The notes beneath the pieces were generated by a model. That model was not told where the DNA came from. It ran no database searches and saw only the letters and a list, made by a program, of their open reading frames with translations. From NCBI GenBank assembly GCA_015852425.1, contig JAAAIG010000078.1:32314-43474 (forward strand): 11,161 bases of DNA. The letters are read 5' to 3'. Made by a program: the position numbers and the translations under genes. Below are positions 1 to 6,009 of the stretch, one piece after another; the stretch's first letter is position 1, and each line of letters begins with the position of its first letter. The DNA comes from Gryganskiella cystojenkinii (Eukaryota; Mortierellomycota; Mortierellomycetes; Mortierellales; Mortierellaceae).

Positions 1-86
1 AAGTAGAATAGTTTTTTTTTGGATCTTGCTCGATTGGGACAGGTCAGGTTTGGCATCTACTGTATTCAAAAAAAACTATTCTACTT
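1..86. repeat. Fold-back (inverted repeat) at the left window edge
   Basis: Bases 1-19 (AAGTAGAATAG followed by eight T) are the exact reverse complement of bases 68-86. They flank a spacer of about 48 bases, so the single strand can form a 19-bp stem-loop. The left arm starts on the first base of the window, so the stem may extend further outside. The arrangement fits a small fold-back or MITE-like element or the terminal repeat of a larger one. No target-site duplication can be seen because the left flank is missing. The repeat is directly visible; its mobile nature is only an inference. Confidence 0.6.
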
Positions 87-394
87 TTCCTGCAATAAAA
101 CGCCACCAATTATTTCAATAAAATTAGACAAAAAAACCCTGTTTCTTTGGAACCGGACCAAAATGCATGCTGCAGATATCACCCGTCCATGCGCCTACTA
201 CCCTTTGTTTAACGAGCGTTTCAAGAAACTGATCGGATGCTAACAAGCCGCTTCCTATTCCGTTCGCTTATCGCTCTTTTCTAATTTTTTTTTAAAAAAA
301 TGGAAACGTTCGACAACGTGCAATGTGAAGTGCAAAGTTAATTGCACAGGTACACGTTTCGACGAAATATTCCTGTAAACTATTCACAATTTTT
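87..394. other. Non-genic stretch with small imperfect palindrome
   Basis: No gene is supported here. A plus-strand frame is open from 19 to 243, but it crosses the fold-back and shows no domain I recognise. Around 310-362 there is an imperfect palindrome: GTGCAAT at 318-324 pairs with ATTGCAC at 341-347, and the flanks (TCGACAACGTG against CACGTTTCGA) are partly complementary. It lies just beyond the end of the integrase relic and could belong to the element's terminal region, but I cannot identify an LTR. Confidence 0.4.
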
Positions 395-1065
395 AGAGTG
401 CAGGGTCGTCGAGTTTTGTCCGCTTGAACCTTTCGGGCTACAAAGTCGTCGACGGCGGGACAGTTGAAGATAGCTGCAGGTACAAGTGATTGATAGCTGA
501 TTGTAAAAGATGTAGGCGCGAAAGCATCTCCTCCAAGGTCCGGTTTGCACGTTCCGTTGGCCGTCGGACTGGGGGTGGAAGGCTGTTGAAAAGTTGAGTT
601 TAGTGTCCCTGAGTTGCTGAGCGTGAGTCCAGAACTTCGCGGTGAAGTAGGAGTGGCGATCTGAGATGAACACTCGAGGCATAACGTTGTGGCGAAATAG
701 CCTCTTAGAAGTAGAGGTGAGCAACATCAAAGGCAGAGTCGGTGGTGTGGCTGGGGCAAAAGTGGGCCTGCTTGGAGAGTTTGTCTACGAAAACCGTGAT
801 AGCATTGAAGCCTCGTGGCGTCTTGGGGAGGACTTTGGTGATGAAATCTGTGGAAACTGTATGCCAAATATGTGGGGGGATCGCGAGAGGTTGGAAGAGA
901 CCCATTGGAGCTTTGAGAACTGGTTTATTTCACTCGTAGGAATCGCAAGACGGGATATGCTCTATCACGTCGCGGGCAGGGCAGGGCCTGTAGAATCATT
1001 GTCGAATGTCGTCGTATGTCTTGTCAAATCTTCGATGGCCTCGATAAGGTGTCGAATGGTATCAG
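395..1065 (-). pseudogene. Decayed Ty3/Gypsy-type retrotransposon integrase
   Basis: Read on the minus strand, the fragments line up in the order of a Ty3/Gypsy integrase. First comes an H2C2 zinc-binding region (about 1065-930): two His with GH spacing, FDKTYD, then CDSY where the family has CDSC. The linker NKPVLKAPMG follows. The catalytic core has a first Asp in VSTDFI (about 850) and NAITVFVDKLSK (about 800). The second block is ISDRHSYF with STAFHPQSDGQ (670-545). The third catalytic Glu lies in a different frame just after DGQ (about 545), so the core is split over several frames. In-frame stops interrupt the zinc region, for example inside the segment corresponding to the CxxC knuckle, and at least two further frame changes follow. 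No reverse transcriptase, RNase H, gag or paired LTR is visible. This is a dead, truncated copy. The plus-strand open frame at 666-1415 is its antisense shadow. Confidence 0.88.
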
Positions 1066-1640
1066 GGAGTTTGGAGGTGGAGGGGGATTTGATAGGGGAG
1101 GGAGGACAGGTTCGAGATCAAGAGCAGGGGGATCGGAGGGATCAGTGTGAGAAGGTAGGGGGAGGGTTGTTGAGTGTACACAGCAAAGTTGAGGGGTCCC
1201 GGGGTTTTGTTAGAAGAATTCAAGAAAGTCGAGAGCAGAGAGGAGGCGGGACTATGAGGCATAGGTTAAAAAGCGTAGAGGAACCAGTGCAGTCCCAGCG
1301 GCTGAGTGAGGCCATTGTGGTAAAAGATACCGAGATTGGTACGATAGTTGACAGAAGAGTTGATAGCGGTGAGCCAGGGTTTACCGAGGATAAGTCATGC
1401 GTGTGGAAGTCATAGACATTGGCAGAAAGGTTGTCGATGTAGTTTTTGACGAGAGAGGACGATGTAAGTGATGCCATGGGATAGGGAGGGAGAGTCATGA
1501 GGGAGGCTTTTGTACAGTTTTCAAATTGGTTACTCTGGTTTTTGTTAGAAGCACCAACATGGTTTCAGCGAGCAGCACAGGTCGGTTATGAAGCAAAAAT
1601 GCGCTTGGATGGCTATCAGTCCATCTCTCTGGTGTCGACA
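1066..1640 (-). other. Possible further retroelement remnant, not assignable
   Basis: This stretch continues upstream of the integrase relic in its own orientation. Minus-strand frames are open over 1498-1220 (Ser/Thr/Leu-rich, 92 codons) and 1262-1062. The second runs directly into the zinc-binding part of the integrase and is compatible with the linker that precedes integrase in Ty3/Gypsy polyproteins. I see no RNase H or reverse transcriptase motif. At 1632-1641 sits the perfect 10-bp palindrome GTGTCGACAC, which could mark an element end (TG...CA), but no partner copy is present. Assignment to the element rests on orientation and adjacency only. Confidence 0.35.
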
Positions 1641-1681
1641 CTGTAAACTAGGTTAATAATGACTTTCATGCAACAACGCCG

Positions 1682-1687
1682 TTTATT
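1682..1687 (-). terminator. Candidate poly(A) signal for the hydrolase
   Basis: TTTATT on the plus strand is AATAAA on the minus strand, about 400 bases downstream of the hydrolase stop codon. It is the nearest canonical hexamer I noticed on that side. The distance is long for a fungal 3' UTR, so a non-canonical closer signal is equally likely. Confidence 0.25.
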
Positions 1688-1799
1688 TGGCAATGTTTTA
1701 TAAGATTTACAAATGCTTGGATTTGAAGCATTTAGGTCCACCCATCAGGCTGCCTTTTCCAGCTGCATAATGGCCAGGCATCCAAAAGCCATTCGTTAG

Positions 1800-2082
1800 C
1801 AGACAACAGGTATACTGTTGGTGCTGACGTCCGGTATGGGCTCTATCGTCACCGGTCTGTAGAATGGCGAGTACTTCATCCTAATGAACGACCCGACCGC
1901 GCCAGACGCACCGAACTCCAACCACGGCTGCAATATCGACCAGATATTCAACCTAAACGCCACCGGGCAGCTAAACCTACCACAGTCCGCATAAACAAAT
2001 CACCATCGGGTTCGCCGCTCCGCCCACCGTACCGACGGAAGTGAAGTTCACGCGACCATTTCCCTCTAACCGAGGGTTCTGA
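1800..2082 (+). pseudogene. Broken GC-rich coding remnant, family unrecognised
   Basis: The plus strand shows codon structure in two successive frames. From 1800 to 1994 the frame reads through GMGSIVTGL, an amber stop at 1860-1862, then NGEYFILMNDPTAPDAPNSN and onward to a TAA at 1992-1994. In the 43 codons from 1863 to 1991, 32 end in G or C, unlike the surrounding AT-rich DNA. A shift of one base leads to a second open frame (1996-2082), including ITIGFAAPPTVPTEVKF, which ends at TGA 2080-2082. The stop plus frameshift show decay. The protein type is not recognised; the mix of beta-strand-like and Asn/Pro-rich segments would suit an extracellular protein, but this is a guess. Its last base is adjacent to the stop codon of the convergent hydrolase. 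Shared high GC suggests the two arrived together. Confidence 0.5.
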
Positions 2083-3048
2083 TCAGAACTTGTCGACGTC
2101 GATCACGGCCTGTGCGAAGGCCTCGGGGGCTTCTTGTGGCACGTTGTGGCCGACCTGCAGCGCCCGGTGTTCGTACTTGCCGGTGAATTTGGCCCTATAG
2201 GCCGAACCGTCTCCAGTGGGCGTGAACGGGTCCAACTTGCCGTCGATAGTGATCGTGGGCACCCCGATAGTAGGGGCGGAGGCGAGTTTCTTCTCCAGCG
2301 CAGCGTAGCGTGGCGTCGTTTTGACCAGGCTCTGCCGCCAGCGGTAGTTGAAGATCACGATGGCACCGTAGTCATCATTGGTGAAGGCGACCGCTGTCTG
2401 GTCGTAGGTGGCGGCGGTGTAGTTCCAGCTGGGAGAGTTGAACTTCCATATCACGTTACCCAGATCGTGCCGGTGCTGCGGATTGGTCAGGCCGAGTTCG
2501 CCGCGCTCAGTGGCGAAGTAATACTGGTACCACCAGGCCCATTCCTGTTGTGGCGGCAGTGGCTGGAGGTTGGCGACGAGATTGGTGATCAGGTAACCAG
2601 TGACCGACACCAGTGCCTTGCAGCGTTCCGGCCACAGCGCCGCGATGATATCGCCGGTGCGCGAGCCCCAGTCAAAACCAGCCAGGATCGCCTTGTCGAT
2701 CTTCAGCGCGTTCATCAGCGTGATGATATCCAGCGCGAACGCAGACTGCTCGGCGGTGCGCCGCATCCGGCTGGAGAGGAACGTGGTGGTACCATGACCA
2801 CGGAAGTAGGGGACGAGCACCCGATAGCCCGCGGCGGACAGCAGAGGCGTGACGTCGGCATAGCTGTGAATGTCGTAGGGGAACCCGTGCATGAGGATAA
2901 CCGCCGGACCGTCGGCAGGGCCGGCCTCGACATAACCGATGTTCAGCACGCCCGCGTTGATCTGCTTGAGCGTGCCGAAGGTGACTGAACTAGAGCATTC
3001 TCCAAATATTATGGCCAGGCAAAAAACAACGAACACAATAAACTTCAT
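2083..3048 (-). CDS. Secreted alpha/beta hydrolase, epoxide-hydrolase-like, of bacterial character
   Basis: A 321-residue alpha/beta-hydrolase-fold protein. The oxyanion motif HGFP is at residues 54-57. The nucleophile elbow GFDWG (124-128) carries Asp126, the nucleophile typical of epoxide hydrolases and haloalkane dehalogenases rather than Ser. The charge-relay acid is likely Asp273 (or Asp269) in DGKLDPF, and the catalytic base is His301 in VGHNVPQ. The cap region holds an aromatic cluster WWYQYY (172-177), which may supply ring-opening Tyr residues. Residues 1-21 form a signal peptide: a short basic start, a hydrophobic core IVFVVFCLAIIF, and a small-residue cleavage zone near CSSS. The product is therefore probably secreted, and one N-glycosylation sequon (NYT, 209-211) is present. 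I chose the ATG at 3048 because the frame's upstream in-frame GTG (3054) is not a likely fungal start. There are no introns. Codons from residue 22 on are strongly G/C-ending while the signal peptide is AT-rich, suggesting a bacterial gene fused to a host signal. From memory, the mature region resembles proteobacterial alpha/beta hydrolases that begin about where residue 22 lies. Substrate is unknown. Confidence 0.9.
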   Translation of the reverse strand: MKFIVFVVFCLAIIFGECSSSVTFGTLKQINAGVLNIGYVEAGPADGPAVILMHGFPYDIHSYADVTPLLSAAGYRVLVPYFRGHGTTTFLSSRMRRTAEQSAFALDIITLMNALKIDKAILAGFDWGSRTGDIIAALWPERCKALVSVTGYLITNLVANLQPLPPQQEWAWWYQYYFATERGELGLTNPQHRHDLGNVIWKFNSPSWNYTAATYDQTAVAFTNDDYGAIVIFNYRWRQSLVKTTPRYAALEKKLASAPTIGVPTITIDGKLDPFTPTGDGSAYRAKFTGKYEHRALQVGHNVPQEAPEAFAQAVIDVDKF

Positions 3049-3063
3049 GTCCACGACTGAGCA

Positions 3064-3154
3064 CTAACGTCAACAGTAAAGATTTTGGGTAAGATTGAAA
3101 TGATAGATAAAGACAAAAGGCACTGTCCTCAAACGCAGTATATGTTTTGCTTAC
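3064..3154 (-). other. Candidate 5'-UTR intron of the hydrolase gene
   Basis: On the minus strand a donor GTAAGC begins at 3154. An acceptor ending GACGTTAG lies at 3064, only 15 bases before the ATG at 3048. The 91-base length fits the other introns of the window, and the interior is T-rich with TTGAC/TTACT-like branch candidates. It would lie entirely in the 5' UTR, so no reading frame tests it. Confidence 0.35.
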
Positions 3155-3227
3155 ATTGCTCGTGACGTTCCGAAAAAAAGAAGAGAGAGGGCCAAGAGAA
3201 GGACGATCAAGATGTCAGGGGTAGAAT

Positions 3228-3237
3228 CCTTTATATA
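3228..3237 (-). promoter_or_regulatory. TATA box candidate for the hydrolase gene
   Basis: The minus strand reads TATATAAAGG, about 180-190 bases before the ATG at 3048. Initiation some 30 bases further would place the start of the transcript near 3200, followed by a pyrimidine-rich leader (CTCTCTTC plus a T run), as is common in fungal 5' regions, and then the candidate 5'-UTR intron. Confidence 0.4.
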
Positions 3238-3387
3238 TCGAAAGATAAAGTATGTAAAATTCTAGCACAAAAGTATATTAGTGAGACGAAAGACCATCAT
3301 GTGGGCTCGACAAAGAGAATGAAAAGGAGAAAGAGAGGTGCTTACTTCGTTTGCGGATGGAAAACGCTGATGAAAGAAGAAGATGGG

Positions 3388-3397
3388 CCCTTTTATA
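3388..3397 (-). promoter_or_regulatory. Second TATA-like element upstream of the hydrolase
   Basis: The minus strand reads TATAAAAGGG, a near-perfect TATA consensus about 350 bases before the hydrolase ATG. It could drive a longer transcript of the hydrolase. A GTAAGC donor-like site near 3345 and another near 3154 leave room for alternative leaders. No other minus-strand gene begins between here and 3048. Confidence 0.3.
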
Positions 3398-3399
3398 TC

Positions 3400-4300
3400 T
3401 CCAGCATATACAGTTGATTCGCACTACTACACTCCTTGGTCAATAAGCGAAAGGAATGTACGAGAGATCAAAGGTGCTGGAAAAGGAGAGAGATGGAAGA
3501 AACAATATCCGTAGGAGAATGTTGGTGGGAAAGAAAAGTCGAAAGTATTTGGCGTGCTAAAAAAAGGACGACAACAAAGATGCAAGAAAAAATCGCGCAA
3601 AAAAAATCAAGGGCTTGCTGAGCGGATATAACCAGGCAAAAGCCCCTTGTGAGATCCAAGAGAAAATCAAGCAAGAAATAGATCATGCAAAAACAACCTC
3701 ACAGCCTTGCCCGCCCTTCTTTTGGAAGGCTGGGGCTTTGAACTTCTAAGCCCCCAAGGGCATGCTGAGCAGTATCTGGATGAAAGACAATCGAGCGCAT
3801 ACTGAGAACAATTGTGTCATACTGAAAAACGATTTCGCAGTCACGACTATGTACGTTTTGTCAGGGAAGTCAAGTCCAGGCGGTCGGGCGCTCGGCTGCA
3901 GTCTTTTTTCGCTGATGAGACACTATGCCGCGAACGCGAATTAAGGACGCATAAAATTAAGCAAGGGATCGACAACAGCAACTCGTTAACCTCACCCTGG
4001 TTTTTATCACGAGTACAAAATAACATATCCAGGAGGAAATGACTACGGTGACCTCCAGATTGGCATTCATGGTCCAGGTCGTTACAAAAGTATTTAAAAT
4101 GGTGCTGGCGCCAGGAGTCGGAGATGCTGTGTTATGAAGCCAGGAAACCCTCATCAGACCCAGTTCAGCCCTCAGATATTTCCGTGTTCTGGTAAGGAGT
4201 AGCAAATCCGTCACAAAAATCCAAGGTCTTCACGCAGGGAGTACGCCCTGCTAAGTGCGCGACCACAGAAGGAAACCTTATTATTTTCAGGTCCCATCTT
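3400..4300. other. Intergenic region without a supported gene
   Basis: From about 3170 to 3690 the plus strand is markedly purine-rich (many A/G runs); its complement is a CT-rich strand like fungal promoter DNA. Between 3690 and 4300 there are short open frames on both strands (for example 3812-4042 plus, 3957-4214 minus), but none shows a recognisable motif, clear codon bias or splice support. A small hairpin GCAGGG...CCCTGC lies at about 4233-4250. No tRNA, rRNA or repeat array was found by eye. Confidence 0.5.
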
Positions 4301-4439
4301 ACATGAATGTCGTTCAATTTTGTTTTCATCTCGTTTCGGACAGATTTTATCCATTCTTTTTTTTTGTCATTCCCATCAACATTCACCCAGAGTCATATCG
4401 ATTGAATCTGCTCATACTACGACTCTCTTTACATCTCTC

Positions 4440-4573
4440 TGTAACCAATCATACTTGCACGGTTCAACGCACGCTCTCGACGACCAGACCGCTCCACCGA
4501 CGCTTAAACAAGATAAGCTTTTGTTGTCTTTATTGGGACGATAGACCAACAAACAAACAAAGGACACGCAACA
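4440..4573 (+). promoter_or_regulatory. Leader/proximal promoter of the acyltransferase gene
   Basis: Upstream of the ATG at 4574 are a CCAAT pentamer (AACCAATCAT, about 4441-4450), a GATA-type hexamer in AAGATAAGC near 4509-4517, a pyrimidine-rich stretch, and an A-rich leader ending CACGCAACAATG. The A at -3 favours this ATG as the start. No TATA box is evident. The elements are short and could occur by chance. Confidence 0.35.
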
Positions 4574-5872
4574 ATGTGGTCGGTTGCACAGCTCTCTCAG
4601 TCTTGGACCTGGTGGACGTCAGAGACCACCTTCTTTGCCATCGTCACTGCCAAACCCGCCTTACCTCTGATACTTCAACATCCCATGCAAGTCTCAAACA
4701 CTACCCACACTCTTCTCTTCCTCGGTCTCGTCAACACCCTCTACGGTCTCTTGATCATGCCTTTTCCTCGAACGATCCGAGCCAAACAATTTTGCGCGAC
4801 TCTACTCCTCCTAGCCCTCGTTCTCTTCCCCATCCTCATCTGCCCGCCCTCTGTCGTTGTTCGTCAATCCCAGAGCGCGGGCGCCATGGCCATAGCCATG
4901 CGCATGATCGACCTCTATTTTGTCCGTCCCAGGAGGCAAGATATTCAAGCTCAACAGAACAACAAGAAATCGGACAATCATGTTGATACCACAAAATCAA
5001 AATCAAGCCCATTGATGTGGGACTCTATCCAACTGAACGCCGAGTTATGGTCCCCGCTCCGAAAAATCTCTTCTACTCATGTGTCCTCCTACGACGCCAC
5101 AAAGCCAGGCCTGATTCCACTCCGTCAGCTCTTGAAACAAGTCGGGCTCTACCTCCTCATTTCGGACCTCACAATCTTTCTCGCATCCAGGTTCACGCTT
5201 CAAGACCTCCCGTCTCTATCACTGATCCAATATGGTCTCTTTCTCTGTCTCTTTGGCTTTATTCACTTTGCGGTTTTGCTCCTCTACAACTTGGTCGCGG
5301 TCACTTGGTCCCTGGCCACAGGGCATCGAGTCGATCCCGAGGAATGGATTCTAATCTCGAAACCTTTACCGTATTTCGCAAAAACCCCGGCCGAGTTTTG
5401 GGCTCTTTGGCATTCACTCTTCAGGACCATCTGGGTCGACCTTGGGTTCTTGCCCGCTCAAAATTTCGCAAAGCGACATCTCGGTCCCGATCGGTTGGGT
5501 CCTCAACTCGCCAGGGTCGTCCGATTGAGTCTCCCTGTCATGGCCGTCTTTACACTCTCGGGAATCCTTCACGGATACGTCGTTTTGGCGACCTGGCGTG
5601 AAAACCCTTGGAGTCAGGTTGTCTATTTCTTGATTCAAGGTGTGGTCGTAATTCTCACCAAGGCCATTGAACAGAGCGCCTTTGGATTGATTCTGCAAAA
5701 GAAATATCACCAGGGCACTCATCTTCAACGTACCCTCATGAAAATCAGTGGCATTCTCCTGACATGGTGTTTACACATTATCACAGCCCCATTCTTTCTC
5801 CATCCTTACCTCCAGAATGAAATTTGGTTGACGGTCACCAAGGGCAGTGTCCTCTGGAATCTCTTTGGTTAG
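4574..5872 (+). CDS. Polytopic MBOAT-like acyltransferase with wax-synthase domain
   Basis: A 432-residue membrane protein in one uninterrupted frame. Hydrophobic segments are visible at about 46-63, 74-91, 190-206, 217-245, 318-341, 348-368 and 392-409. Between them lies a hydrophilic Asn/Lys/Ser-rich loop (about 120-150). The C-terminal half matches the wax-synthase/MBOAT-type layout: PAEFWALWHSLFR (272-284), then LSGILHGY (328-335), where His333 is the expected catalytic His after the F-x-x-S-G motif, followed by a hydrophobic helix and further membrane segments. RMIDLYF (110-116) fits the conserved Arg-Asp segment in the first half. Such enzymes transfer an acyl or acetyl group from acyl-CoA to a lipophilic alcohol in the ER membrane. 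In fungi related proteins make wax esters or acetylate terpenoids and sterols; the substrate here cannot be told. No biosynthetic gene neighbour is present. Several other frames are open across this gene (for example 5017-5601), but these are shadows. Confidence 0.88.
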   Translation: MWSVAQLSQSWTWWTSETTFFAIVTAKPALPLILQHPMQVSNTTHTLLFLGLVNTLYGLLIMPFPRTIRAKQFCATLLLLALVLFPILICPPSVVVRQSQSAGAMAIAMRMIDLYFVRPRRQDIQAQQNNKKSDNHVDTTKSKSSPLMWDSIQLNAELWSPLRKISSTHVSSYDATKPGLIPLRQLLKQVGLYLLISDLTIFLASRFTLQDLPSLSLIQYGLFLCLFGFIHFAVLLLYNLVAVTWSLATGHRVDPEEWILISKPLPYFAKTPAEFWALWHSLFRTIWVDLGFLPAQNFAKRHLGPDRLGPQLARVVRLSLPVMAVFTLSGILHGYVVLATWRENPWSQVVYFLIQGVVVILTKAIEQSAFGLILQKKYHQGTHLQRTLMKISGILLTWCLHIITAPFFLHPYLQNEIWLTVTKGSVLWNLFG

Positions 5873-5891
5873 ATATCAATACAATTGATAT
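5873..5891. terminator. Perfect palindromic hairpin directly after the acyltransferase stop
   Basis: ATATCAAT, a three-base spacer ACA, then ATTGATAT: an 8-bp stem beginning on the first base after the TAG stop at 5870-5872. It lies in the 137-bp gap between two convergent genes. A role in 3' processing or in separating the transcripts is possible but unproven; an AT-rich palindrome may also be accidental. Confidence 0.4.
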
Positions 5892-5939
5892 GTATACCAA
5901 TATTTTGCACCGCACGCATGTTTTGTTTCTTACACCGTT

Positions 5940-5945
5940 TTTATT
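5940..5945 (-). terminator. Poly(A) signal for the large PH-type gene
   Basis: The minus strand reads AATAAA (plus-strand TTTATT) about 65 bases beyond the TAA stop at 6010-6012, a normal distance for a fungal 3' UTR. It lies inside what must also be the 3' UTR of the convergent acyltransferase, so the two transcripts probably overlap at their ends. Confidence 0.5.
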
Positions 5946-6009
5946 ATTAGTAAAATCAACAGCATAAAAATTTACCTAATGTACAATAATAATGAGCAAG
6001 TCATTGATT

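Noticed and set aside
666..1415. Plus-strand open frame of 249 codons
   Set aside because: It lies antisense to clear integrase motifs on the minus strand and has no recognisable domain.
1733..2046. Plus-strand frame open for about 100 codons, Arg/Pro-rich
   Set aside because: The codon positions of the GC-rich remnant favour the other two frames; Arg/Pro richness is typical of an out-of-frame reading of GC-rich coding DNA.
2134..2988. Plus-strand open frame of 284 codons opposite the hydrolase
   Set aside because: Antisense shadow produced by the high G/C third positions of the hydrolase; the minus strand has all catalytic motifs in order.
3468..3686. Minus-strand 72-codon hydrophobic frame
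   Set aside because: It arises from pyrimidine-rich DNA (T-rich codons give Phe/Leu/Ser/Val); no motif, promoter fit or conservation evidence.
4029..4040. AGGAGGAAATG resembling a bacterial ribosome-binding site
   Set aside because: The ATG opens no meaningful frame and the context is fungal nuclear DNA.
3812..4042. Plus-strand 76-codon frame, basic and Ser/Arg-rich
   Set aside because: No recognisable domain, overlapped by another open frame of equal quality, and no clear codon bias. It might be a fragment of an old element but cannot be supported.
4233..4250. GCAGGG...CCCTGC hairpin as a terminator
   Set aside because: Only a 6-bp stem with no adjoining gene end; likely chance.
5017..5601. 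Plus-strand open frame of 194 codons inside the acyltransferase
   Set aside because: Out-of-frame shadow; the 4574-5872 frame contains the membrane segments and wax-synthase motifs.
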